A stretch of 15,305 nt of DNA from assembly GCA_964624825.1 (NCBI GenBank), contig CAZUYD010000037.1, positions 1 to 15,305 of the forward strand. Reading direction: 5' to 3'. The position numbers and the translations under genes are program-made. Below are positions 6,520 through 12,932 of the stretch, in pieces. Origin of the DNA: Enorma sp964624825. GTDB lineage: Bacteria > Actinomycetota > Coriobacteriia > Coriobacteriales > Coriobacteriaceae. Below the pieces are notes generated by a model. The model was not told where the DNA came from and searched no databases. It was given only the letters and a program-made list of their open reading frames with translations. Position 1 is the first letter of the stretch. Every line of letters starts with the position of its first letter.

Positions 6520-7757
6520 TGAAGCACGTAGACGCAGTTATTGTGGGCGGCGGCCCAGCAGGACTTGCCGCGGCGATTGAGTTGCACAACAAGGGCATCG
6601 AGGACATCTTGATTCTCGAGCGCGAGAAAAAGCTCGGCGGCATCCTGCGGCAATGCATCCATGATGGCTTCGGGCTTACCCGGTTCGGCGAGACCCTCTC
6701 TGGCCCGGAGTATGCTGCGCGCTTCGTTCGCGAGGTCGAGCGGTTGGGCATCCCCTACCTCGCCGACACCACCGTGCTCGAAATCACACCGGATCGCATG
6801 GTGACCGCCTCGTCGTCGGAACACGGCATGATTGAGCTCCAAGCGGGCGCCATCGTACTTGCCATGGGCTGCCGCGAGCGCACGCGCGGTGCCATAAGCA
6901 TCCCGGGCACGCGCCCCGCCGGCGTGTACACAGCCGGCGTTGCCCAGGCGTATATCAACCTCAAAAACAAAATGGTCGGCAAGCGCGTCATTATCCTCGG
7001 ATCTGGTGATATCGGCATGATCATGGCGCGCCGCATGACGCTCGAAGGAGCCACGGTGCTCGGCGTGTTCGAGGTTCAGCCCTATGCAAGCGGCCTGCCG
7101 CGCAACGTCGAACAGTGCCTGAACGATTACCAGATCCCGCTTTCGCTCTCGCATACCGTAACCGATATTCGCGGCACTGAGCGCCTCGAAAGCGTCGTGA
7201 TCTCTAAGGTCGATGACCATCTGCAGCCGATTCCTGGAACCGAACAGGAATACGAATGCGACACGCTCATCTTGTCCGTCGGTCTAATCCCCGAAAACGA
7301 GCTGACCTGGATGGCGGGCGCTGCCGAAGATCGAGGCACGCGCGGCCCCGCGGTCGACGAGAACTACCAGACCACTGTGCCCGGCATCTTTGCCGCAGGT
7401 AACGTCTTGCACGTGCACGACCTCGTGGACTTCGTATCGCTCGAAGCCGAGGCGCTGGCCGACGGCGCGGCGCGCTATATTCGCGAAAGCGAGTTGCCCG
7501 AATGCCCGCTTGCCGTGCGAGGCAACGAGCTTGTCGGCGGCCTAACGCCTTCGCGCATCAGCGGCACCGGAGACGTCACCGTATCGTTCCGTGTGCGCCG
7601 ACCGCTGCGCAGCTGCACGGTCGAACTGCGCCAAGGCGAGGCGCTCGTGGCGCGGCGCCGGATACCCAAAGCGCTGCCTGCCGAGATGGTGCAAATTGCC
7701 ATCAAGGCCGAAAAGCTCAACACAACCGACGACCTGGAGGTGACGGTATCGTGCTAA
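6519..7757 (+). CDS. NAD(P)/FAD-dependent oxidoreductase, partner subunit of the glycerol-3-phosphate dehydrogenase (GlpB-like role)
   Basis: A 412-residue two-dinucleotide-binding-domain flavoprotein. GGGPAG at 10-15 marks the FAD site, GSGDIG at 161-166 the second nucleotide (NAD(P)H) site, and FAAGNVLHVHDLVD near 291-304 the late FAD-contact motif. Cys46 (LRQCIHDG) and Cys118 (MGCRER) are conserved-looking cysteines. Proteins of this type follow the GlpA-like gene in Thermotoga and many Firmicutes and Actinobacteria, where they substitute for classical GlpB. The expected role is transfer of electrons from the [2Fe-2S]/FAD subunit to NAD(P) or another carrier; the direction is not decided by sequence. 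It begins inside the preceding stop (TAATG), and its stop lies within the start region of the next gene, so the three subunits are probably made in fixed ratio. Family assignment is firm; the physiological acceptor is inference. Confidence 0.85.
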   Translation: MKHVDAVIVGGGPAGLAAAIELHNKGIEDILILEREKKLGGILRQCIHDGFGLTRFGETLSGPEYAARFVREVERLGIPYLADTTVLEITPDRMVTASSSEHGMIELQAGAIVLAMGCRERTRGAISIPGTRPAGVYTAGVAQAYINLKNKMVGKRVIILGSGDIGMIMARRMTLEGATVLGVFEVQPYASGLPRNVEQCLNDYQIPLSLSHTVTDIRGTERLESVVISKVDDHLQPIPGTEQEYECDTLILSVGLIPENELTWMAGAAEDRGTRGPAVDENYQTTVPGIFAAGNVLHVHDLVDFVSLEAEALADGAARYIRESELPECPLAVRGNELVGGLTPSRISGTGDVTVSFRVRRPLRSCTVELRQGEALVARRRIPKALPAEMVQIAIKAEKLNTTDDLEVTVSC

Positions 7758-8113
7758 GGAGCTTCACTTGCATCATGTGCCCGCAGGGCTGCGACATTAA
7801 CGTTACGCTGGACGATGGCGCGATCGTCAAGATCGACGGCAACCGCTGCGCCAAGGGAGCCGACTATGTAACGCAGGAAATCGAGCGTCCCATGCGCAAC
7901 ATCGCGACATCGGTGCTTGTCGATGGCGGCGAACTGCCGCTTGCCAGCGTGCGTCTCTCCGACGTCATCCCTAAAAATCGCATCTTCGACGTTATGGATC
8001 AGATTCGCGCGGTCGAGGTGTCGGCACCGGTGCATGAGGGCGATGTCGTCATCCCCAATGTGCTCGGACTTGGCGCCGACGTCATCATCACCAAAGATGT
8101 CGAGGCGGCATAG
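7751..8113 (+). CDS. DUF1667 four-cysteine protein, third subunit of the glp-type operon
   Basis: A 120-residue protein starting at GTG 7751, which overlaps the preceding stop by 7 nt; GGAGG at 7736-7740 lies 10 nt upstream inside the previous gene. C7, C10, C14 and C33 (FTCIMCPQGCDINV and GNRCAKG) form the CxxC-x3-C...C set that defines DUF1667 (COG3862). This family is found almost always behind the two flavoproteins encoded here. The cysteines resemble a metal or Fe-S site like that at the N-terminus of molybdopterin oxidoreductases. The C-terminal half (VIPKNRIFDVMDQI to VIITKDVEAA) has alternating beta-strand character. No GlpC-like Fe-S membrane subunit is present, so this protein may take over part of its electron-transfer or assembly role; that is inference. 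Confidence 0.85.
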   Translation: MLRSFTCIMCPQGCDINVTLDDGAIVKIDGNRCAKGADYVTQEIERPMRNIATSVLVDGGELPLASVRLSDVIPKNRIFDVMDQIRAVEVSAPVHEGDVVIPNVLGLGADVIITKDVEAA

Positions 8114-8226
8114 GCACGGTTGGGTGTGCACGACCCTGATGCGCGTTGACGTCATGGTGCCGACGTTATCACGTTGAACCATAGTGTCACCGCAGCTCGC
8201 AGCACCACCTACAGCATTGCTTGCGC

Positions 8227-8265
8227 AAAAGAAGACCCTCGCATCACCGCAGGGGTCTTCTTTTT
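8227..8265 (+). terminator. Strong intrinsic terminator, effective in both directions
   Basis: AAAAGAAGACCC (8227-8238) pairs with GGGTCTTCTTTT (8253-8264) across a 14-nt loop, ending in five T residues on the plus strand. On the minus strand the stem ends in TTTT followed by GCGC, so it can also stop transcription of the convergent membrane-protein gene. It lies 113 bp after the DUF1667 stop. The 8114-8226 stretch between them holds nothing I recognise. Confidence 0.85.
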
Positions 8266-8332
8266 GATGCGCTCCCTGCGCGGGGCGACCACATGCGAAC
8301 GACCCTACTCATCCAGACGGCAACGCGAATGC

Positions 8333-8520
8333 GTTTCATATGTTTCATGGAACGAGATTTCAAGTTTGGCGACGTTTTATCCCGATTGACCGAGTATGCA
8401 TCGCATCATTGCAAAAGAATCCGCAGGTAGAACGTCTGCTGTTTTTCCTGCTACTTCCTAAGGCCCCAAAAAGTGTCGCCAAACTTGAAAAGTGAGTGCG
8501 AACGCATCGTGAAACATGCC
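8333..8520 (+). repeat. 188-bp intergenic element E2 with internal inverted repeat
   Basis: This is the second copy of the element at 4643-4830, in opposite chromosomal orientation and of identical length. Its inner arms TTTCAAGTTTGGCGAC (8358-8373) and GTCGCCAAACTTGAAA (8475-8490) are a perfect 16-bp inverted repeat exactly 101 bp apart. Outer boxes GTTTCA (8333-8338), TGTTTCATG (8341-8349) and GTGAAACATGCC (8509-8520) flank it. It lies between convergent genes, 68 bp after the glp terminator and about 46 bp before the stop of the membrane-protein gene. A 51-codon frame (8340-8495) crosses it, but the other copy has two stops in that frame. Confidence 0.85.
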
Positions 8521-8566
8521 GCAGGCGTAAAAAACCACGCGCCGCGTCACAGACGAGCCGGCTGGG

Positions 8567-9166
8567 CTATACCAGTCCGACACGCCATGTCGCGAACGCA
8601 CAGATCGCACCCATTGCGCACACGAGAAGCGACCCCGAGATGTCAAAGAGCGCCCCACCGATGCCGCGTTCTTTCCGCCAGGCGGCAAACTCACCGGAAG
8701 CGCTTCGCCACGTGCGCCACAGCAACACCGCGCAACCCAGTATTCCCACCGCGTTCATGAGCATAATTTCGCCGCAGATAAGTCCCACCAGATTAGCCAG
8801 GGCATAGCCGCCGTCACCCGCTTCATAGTGCCGACGCACATAGAGCAACAGCCATGCCACAAACACCTGGCACATGGCCGAGACAAACGAAATGGCAGTC
8901 TGCGCGTCCTCCGCCATGGCGTCGCGCAGCCCGTCGAGCGAGCCGCCACCCATGGTCCACAGATAGGCAACCATCACCAGCGGCACAGCGATCAGCAGCA
9001 CGGTAATGATGGCGAACATGCGCATCGTAAGCGCCTCGCGTTTGGTTGCTGGGCGCCTTGAAGCCGACGGGTCAGCTGCAGCCGGCACACCCTTCTCACG
9101 CGCCACCCGGTCGGGATCGAGCCTGGTTCCCCGCGCCGCCTCCGCTGCCCTGCTCCGCTTTGCCAT
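8567..9166 (-). CDS. Small multi-pass membrane protein of unknown function
   Basis: A 199-residue protein. The first 48 residues are hydrophilic and basic (MAKRSRAAEAAR and following), predicted cytoplasmic. Hydrophobic segments lie near 50-72, 91-110, 121-149 and 171-194, giving four probable spans. Acidic residues lie between spans one and two, and a basic RTWRSAS...WRKERG loop precedes the last span. No enzymatic or transport motif is recognised. The start at 9166 has a purine-rich AGAGGCGG about 5-9 nt upstream. It stands alone, convergent with the glp-type operon and separated from it by E2 and the bidirectional terminator. A terminator-like stem between it and the GH4 gene suggests its own promoter in 9167-9203, although none is obvious. 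Codon use looks native. Confidence 0.75.
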   Translation of the reverse strand: MAKRSRAAEAARGTRLDPDRVAREKGVPAAADPSASRRPATKREALTMRMFAIITVLLIAVPLVMVAYLWTMGGGSLDGLRDAMAEDAQTAISFVSAMCQVFVAWLLLYVRRHYEAGDGGYALANLVGLICGEIMLMNAVGILGCAVLLWRTWRSASGEFAAWRKERGIGGALFDISGSLLVCAMGAICAFATWRVGLV

Positions 9167-9203
9167 CGTTGCCGCCTCTCATCACGGTTGCCGCATCCAT
9201 ATC

Positions 9204-9234
9204 AAAGCGGGCGCGCCTCCGCATGCACGCCCGC
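9204..9234 (-). terminator. Probable terminator after the GH4 gene
   Basis: GCGGGCG (9207-9213) and CGCCCGC (9228-9234) form a 7-bp G/C stem around a 14-nt loop. Read on the minus strand the stem is followed by TTTGAT, a short T run. It lies about 90 nt after the GH4 stop and 40 nt before the next gene on the same strand, so partial read-through into that gene is possible. The rest of 9235-9326 shows nothing recognisable. Confidence 0.5.
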
Positions 9235-9326
9235 CATACGCACTCGATCGCTCTGGAAGCGCACATCATCCGACGCGCCCGCTAGCCGCGTCTGCCATAC
9301 GTATAAGACCGCTCTCGCCGGCCATT

Positions 9327-10670
9327 CTATTTCAGCTCGGGCCAGTACCCCTTGTTCGCCTCGATGAGGTCGTCAAGAATGAGCTTCGCCACCTTCGCGG
9401 AGGGTACCGTCGCGGAAAGCGACAGCGCCTGCCAAAGCTTCTGGTAGCTACCCTCGACCCACGCCTGAACGACGAGCTTCTCGACGGACACCTGTTGCTC
9501 GAGCATGCCCTTCTGCCACTGCGGCACCTTGCCCTGGCAGATCTTCTCGTAGCCGTTCTTGCCCACGATGCAGGGCACCTCGACCATCGCGGTCTCGTCG
9601 AAGTTTGACACCGCGCCGTCGTTGGGAACGATGAGCAAAAACCGCTCCATGGTGTTCTCCGCCAACGCGCAGGCGAGATCAACGATGTAGGTCGCATGCG
9701 CATCCGCCTCGAAGCCGCAGCCCTCAGCGGTGCCCTTCTCGATCACCGCGCGGCACGAGCCGAAGACGCGCTTCTCGCGGCCGTCCATCACCTCGTTGGC
9801 GCGGGTGTACTCGGGGTTGGAGGTCTCCACCACGTAGTCGGGGAAGATATAGTACTTGAGGTAGGTGTTGGGGATGGTCTCGGGGTCGAGAGCATAGACA
9901 TCCTTGGCCTTGCCGAAGGTGTGCACCCAAGACTCGTCGATGTGCTGCTCCTGCCCGGCCTCGTGGCTGATGCCGTCGAGATAGCCGTTCTCGACCATGT
10001 GCTCCTTGATCTGCGGCATGAGATCGTTGCCGTCCTTGTCGTAGATCGCGGTGAACCAGCCGTAGTGATTGAGGCCATAATAGCTGTACTGCAGTTCGCG
10101 ACGATCCTCGATGCCGCACATATGCGCCATCTTGTCCATGAGGTCGATCGGCATGTCGCAGATGTTGATGATCCTGGAGTTGGGGCGCAGCACGCGGCAT
10201 GCCTCGGCCACGATGGCGGCCGGGTTAGAGTAGTTGAGCATCCACGCGTTGGGGCTCCACTTCTCCATGTAGTCGAGAATCTCGATAACACCGCCGATGG
10301 AGCGCATGCCGTACGCGATACCGCCAGGCCCGCAGGTCTCCTGGCCAACCACGCCGTATTTCAGCGGGATCTTCTCATCCTTCTCGCGCATGGCGTAGAG
10401 GCCGACGCGAATATGGGCAAGCACGAAGTCGATGCCGGTGAAGGCGGTTTCGGGGTCGGTCGTGTAGCTGAAGTCTATATCGGGCGCGTTTTCCTTGAAG
10501 TAGATCTCGCACGCCTTGGCAACGACCTCCTGGCGCTCGGCGAAGTTGTCATAGAAGATGATCTTGTCCACCGGGAAGCGGTCGCGCTCCTCGAGCAGCA
10601 TCAGCGCGATGCCGGGAGTGAACGTCGATCCGCCTCCGGCGATGGTGACCGCATATGACTTTTTGGACAT
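9327..10670 (-). CDS. 6-phospho-alpha-glucosidase, glycoside hydrolase family 4
   Basis: A 447-residue NAD+- and metal-dependent hydrolase of the MalA/GlvA type. GGGST at 12-16 is the NAD-binding turn. NYSNPAA at 146-152 and CDMP at 171-174 follow; the CDMP signature distinguishes the phospho-alpha-glucosidases from the phospho-beta-glucosidases (CNxP) of the family. C171 and H202 (in NHYGW) are the expected metal ligands and D172 the catalytic acid, at the same positions as in B. subtilis GlvA. A tyrosine in PNTYLKYY (about 270) is the probable base. It would cleave maltose-6-phosphate and similar sugars delivered by the PTS permease upstream. ATG 10670 is chosen because GGAGG lies 6 nt upstream and family homology begins there; an in-frame extension to 10871 has no family match. 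A 240-bp gap with stem-loops separates it from the permease gene. Confidence 0.92.
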   Translation of the reverse strand: MSKKSYAVTIAGGGSTFTPGIALMLLEERDRFPVDKIIFYDNFAERQEVVAKACEIYFKENAPDIDFSYTTDPETAFTGIDFVLAHIRVGLYAMREKDEKIPLKYGVVGQETCGPGGIAYGMRSIGGVIEILDYMEKWSPNAWMLNYSNPAAIVAEACRVLRPNSRIINICDMPIDLMDKMAHMCGIEDRRELQYSYYGLNHYGWFTAIYDKDGNDLMPQIKEHMVENGYLDGISHEAGQEQHIDESWVHTFGKAKDVYALDPETIPNTYLKYYIFPDYVVETSNPEYTRANEVMDGREKRVFGSCRAVIEKGTAEGCGFEADAHATYIVDLACALAENTMERFLLIVPNDGAVSNFDETAMVEVPCIVGKNGYEKICQGKVPQWQKGMLEQQVSVEKLVVQAWVEGSYQKLWQALSLSATVPSAKVAKLILDDLIEANKGYWPELK

Positions 10671-10719
10671 ACCATTCCTCCCTAGGTTTCGGTCGCTCGA
10701 ATATGCCTTGGATGACCCA

Positions 10720-10748
10720 GCGTGCCGCCGCGACCACATGCGGCACGC
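10720..10748. repeat. Intercistronic hairpin 1 between permease and GH4 genes
   Basis: GCGTGCCGC (10720-10728) and GCGGCACGC (10740-10748) form a perfect 9-bp stem with an 11-nt loop. No T run follows on the minus strand, so it is more likely an mRNA stability or processing element than a terminator. It lies 50 nt before the GH4 start codon. Confidence 0.5.
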
Positions 10749-10762
10749 GCAGTCTTCTATTT

Positions 10763-10780
10763 GCAGAGCGGCGGCTCTGC
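10763..10780. repeat. Intercistronic hairpin 2 between permease and GH4 genes
   Basis: GCAGAGC (10763-10769) and GCTCTGC (10774-10780) form a perfect 7-bp stem with a GGCG loop (plus-strand reading). On the minus strand it is followed by AAATAGAAG, not a T run. A third, weaker stem (TGCTGC 10884-10889 with GCAGCA 10893-10898) lies just after the permease stop. Together these suggest that the transcript between the two genes is heavily folded. Confidence 0.45.
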
Positions 10781-10910
10781 GAGGCTCCGCGCAACGGAGT
10801 GCATCCGCTGGGGGCGACATGGGCTGTTGGCGTCCGATCGGACCCTGACCAGCGCATCCTGCATGCACCACCTGGACGCGTCGTGCTGCGCGGCAGCAGC
10901 TGGTCGGCCG

Positions 10911-12485
10911 CTAGGGCAGCAGGCGCTCGAATTCCTCGCGCACCATCGGCACCGACAGACCAACGATGACCTGGACCGATTTGCCGTTCTTTGAGCAGCC
11001 CATCGTGCCGACAGCCTTGAAATCGGGATCCTCGGCCACGAGCGTCTCATCGAAGACGTTCAAGCGCAAACGGGTCGCACAGTTAGTGACGTCTTTCACG
11101 TTCTCGGCGCCACCGAGAAGGTCGAGGATGCCGGCAGCGAGCAGCGCGTTCTTGGATGCGCCATCAACCTGGTTGCTAGCTTGTTTGGCACGGTAGTCGG
11201 CCTTCGACTTGAACTCGATCTCGGCGGTGTCTTCCTCGCGACCAGGGGTCTTGAAGTCGAACATGAGGATGAGCGTGCGGAACACGACGAAGTAGATGGC
11301 TACGAACACCAGGCCGATAATGAACGCCGTGAGGTACTGCCCCCAATGGTTCGCCATGAGCGGGATGAAGTTCAGAGAGCTCATCTCGATCAGGCCGCCG
11401 GAGAACACGCCTACGATGCCGAAGGCGTTCATGACCGTGGCGAGCGTCGCGGCGAGCGCAGCGTGCACCACGAAGAGCGGAGGCGCGATGAACAGGAACG
11501 TATACTCGATGGGTTCGGTCACGCCGCACACGATGGCGGTCAACGTGATGGGGATAAGCAGGCCCAGGAGCTCCTTGCGCCTGTTGGGTTTGGCCGTGGA
11601 GTAGAACGCGATCGCGATGCCGGTGCAGCCGAAGATCTTAGACCAGCCGGTGCAGGTGAAGCGAGCCCAAGGGGCAAGGTCGGCAAGCGACTCGGAGGAC
11701 GCGGCGATCTCGGGCAGGGCGTTGGCGAAGGCCGTGTAGATGCCGCCGTACACGGCAACGTTGTCATAATAGAGCGGCGAGTAGAGCAGGTGATGCAGCC
11801 CGAACGGAATGAGCGCGCGCTCGAGAAACGCAAAGACCCACACGCCCGCCAGGCCGGAACCCATTAGGAAGCCTTGCAGGGCACTGATGCCGTCCTGCAC
11901 ATGCGGCCACACGAAGCAGCAGACGACGGCCACCGGCAGCAGCACGAAGAAACTCACCACGTACACAAGGACGGAACCATTGAACACGCCAAGCCAGTCG
12001 GGCAGCTCGAAGTCGAAGAACTTGTTATGAATGGCGATGATGATGCCGGAGATCATGAGAGCCCCGATCATGCCCATGTCGAGGGTCTTGATGCTGCACA
12101 CCATAGCGAGGCCAGAGTCGGAGCCGGTCTCGAGCGACATATCGACCCCGAACACGCCGCCCCACTGGGTGAGAATGGTGTTCATGAAGTACTGGAAGGT
12201 CAGATAGCCGACGAGCGCTTCCATGCAGCAGCGCGCATTCTGCTTGCTGGCCAGACCGATCGGCAGCGACACCGCGAACAGGATGGGCAGCTGGTTGAAG
12301 ACCGTCCAACCGCCTTGCAGCACCACATTCCAACACTGGTACCACAGGGAGTCGGCGGCGGCGATGGAGCCGAAGATGACTTCGGTCGTAAAGAGCGTTC
12401 CCAGACCCACCATAACGCCAGCGAAGGCGAACAGCAGGACGGGCGTGAACATAGCCCCTCCAAACTTTTGGATTTTCTGCATCAT
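10911..12485 (-). CDS. PTS alpha-glucoside (maltose-type) transporter subunit IICB
   Basis: A 524-residue permease of the glucose/glucoside PTS family. Residues 1 to about 410 form the EIIC channel with about ten hydrophobic segments, including ALIPFGLHHLLYSPLYY (224-240) and GVTEPIEYTFLF (321-332), the substrate-site motif with E324. A hydrophilic linker (about 411-443) leads to the EIIB domain (444-524), whose phosphorylated cysteine is C469 in NCATRLRL. No EIIA domain is attached, so a separate EIIA-Glc-like protein must donate phosphate. With the GH4 enzyme downstream the likely substrate is maltose or a related alpha-glucoside, as for GlvC and MalP. ATG 12485 is preferred over the adjacent ATG because AAGGGG lies 10 nt upstream. 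Two operator-like repeats precede the gene. Confidence 0.92.
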   Translation of the reverse strand: MMQKIQKFGGAMFTPVLLFAFAGVMVGLGTLFTTEVIFGSIAAADSLWYQCWNVVLQGGWTVFNQLPILFAVSLPIGLASKQNARCCMEALVGYLTFQYFMNTILTQWGGVFGVDMSLETGSDSGLAMVCSIKTLDMGMIGALMISGIIIAIHNKFFDFELPDWLGVFNGSVLVYVVSFFVLLPVAVVCCFVWPHVQDGISALQGFLMGSGLAGVWVFAFLERALIPFGLHHLLYSPLYYDNVAVYGGIYTAFANALPEIAASSESLADLAPWARFTCTGWSKIFGCTGIAIAFYSTAKPNRRKELLGLLIPITLTAIVCGVTEPIEYTFLFIAPPLFVVHAALAATLATVMNAFGIVGVFSGGLIEMSSLNFIPLMANHWGQYLTAFIIGLVFVAIYFVVFRTLILMFDFKTPGREEDTAEIEFKSKADYRAKQASNQVDGASKNALLAAGILDLLGGAENVKDVTNCATRLRLNVFDETLVAEDPDFKAVGTMGCSKNGKSVQVIVGLSVPMVREEFERLLP

Positions 12486-12602
12486 GGCAGGGAATCCCCT
12501 TTCCTTACCAGCGCGGGAGCGAGGCGATGCGTCACCCGCGCTGCTCCGTACACATGCCTACGACAGCCAGACGGTCTACGCGGCGCCTCGTAAAACCACT
12601 AG

Positions 12603-12616
12603 CTTGTTCGTACAAG
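12603..12616. promoter_or_regulatory. GntR-type operator 1
   Basis: CTTGTTCGTACAAG has 5-bp arms CTTGT and ACAAG around TCGT, the kind of dyad bound by HutC/TreR-like GntR regulators (compare the B. subtilis TreR core TTGTATATACAA). It shares 12 contiguous bases with the second site, and the centres are 37 bp apart. It would lie just downstream of the predicted permease transcription start, where bound repressor blocks elongation or open-complex formation. Confidence 0.6.
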
Positions 12617-12628
12617 TAATACGGGGAT

Positions 12629-12657
12629 AGTATATTCGACTTGTTCGTACATGTTTG
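12629..12657 (-). promoter_or_regulatory. Candidate promoter of the permease gene
   Basis: On the minus strand TATACT (12634-12629) is a good -10 box. CAAACA (12657-12652), 17 bp upstream, matches the -35 consensus in its last three bases only. Transcription would start near 12622 with a leader of about 135 nt. Operator 2 lies in its spacer and operator 1 just past the start, which fits repression by the divergent GntR protein. Confidence 0.35.
12640..12653. promoter_or_regulatory. GntR-type operator 2
   Basis: CTTGTTCGTACATG repeats operator 1 with one changed base in the right arm. The 12-nt core CTTGTTCGTACA occurs twice within 50 bp and I found no other copy in the window. The pair sits in the divergent interval between permease and regulator genes, so it can control both. 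Confidence 0.6.
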
Positions 12658-12734
12658 AGAATCATTTCTTCGCTCTGCGAACGGTCGGTTCTTGGGGGTG
12701 AACGGCATTCTTGGCGTGCGAAGCGAACGAGCCT

Positions 12735-12775
12735 CCTGCGGTTGTTAACGGGGTTCCTTCCCTTTCGCGACGGCG
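12735..12775. repeat. Split fragment resembling the interior of element E1
   Basis: CCTGCGGTT (12735-12743) and CCTTTCGCGACGGCG (12761-12775) are identical to two blocks that are directly adjacent in E1 (4736-4759); here 17 bp separate them. The arms of the element are not recognisable around it. It may be a decayed or partial copy. No gene is evident in 12660-12820 apart from this, the leader of the regulator gene. Confidence 0.3.
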
Positions 12776-12932
12776 AAGCGCGGTGTAAAATGCCATAGTA
12801 TCGATATTGCACGCGAGCATATGCCCCTTACGCGCAAAGGCAAGAACGCGGGGCTCGTACGCGCGCATCGGCATCGTACGCAGGTGCGCACGCACCGCAT
12901 ATGGCACATGGGAGGAACGATTTAGGATCATC

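Noticed and set aside
8221..8430. 69-codon plus-strand ORF whose end resembles a minus-strand ORF at 4703-4927 (ICFMERDFKFGD versus TCFMLSLFEFGD)
   Set aside because: The similarity is a by-product of the DNA homology of E1 and E2; changes fall at first and second positions as often as third, and the stops differ.
8340..8495. 51-codon ORF across element E2 starting MFHGTRFQVWRRF
   Set aside because: The homologous frame in E1 contains two consecutive stops, and differences between the copies are spread evenly over codon positions, so the conservation is at nucleotide level.
9696..10658. 320-codon plus-strand ORF opposite the GH4 gene
   Set aside because: Antisense shadow of a well-supported enzyme gene, with no domain signature.
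10671..10871. N-terminal extension of the GH4 gene
   Set aside because: The 67 extra residues have no family homology and pass through intercistronic hairpins; ATG 10670 has a GGAGG at ideal distance.
12807..12932. N-terminal extension of the GntR regulator
   Set aside because: The winged-helix domain begins at MPKAVFQTIYFELK; the extension has no homology and its start lacks a ribosome-binding site.
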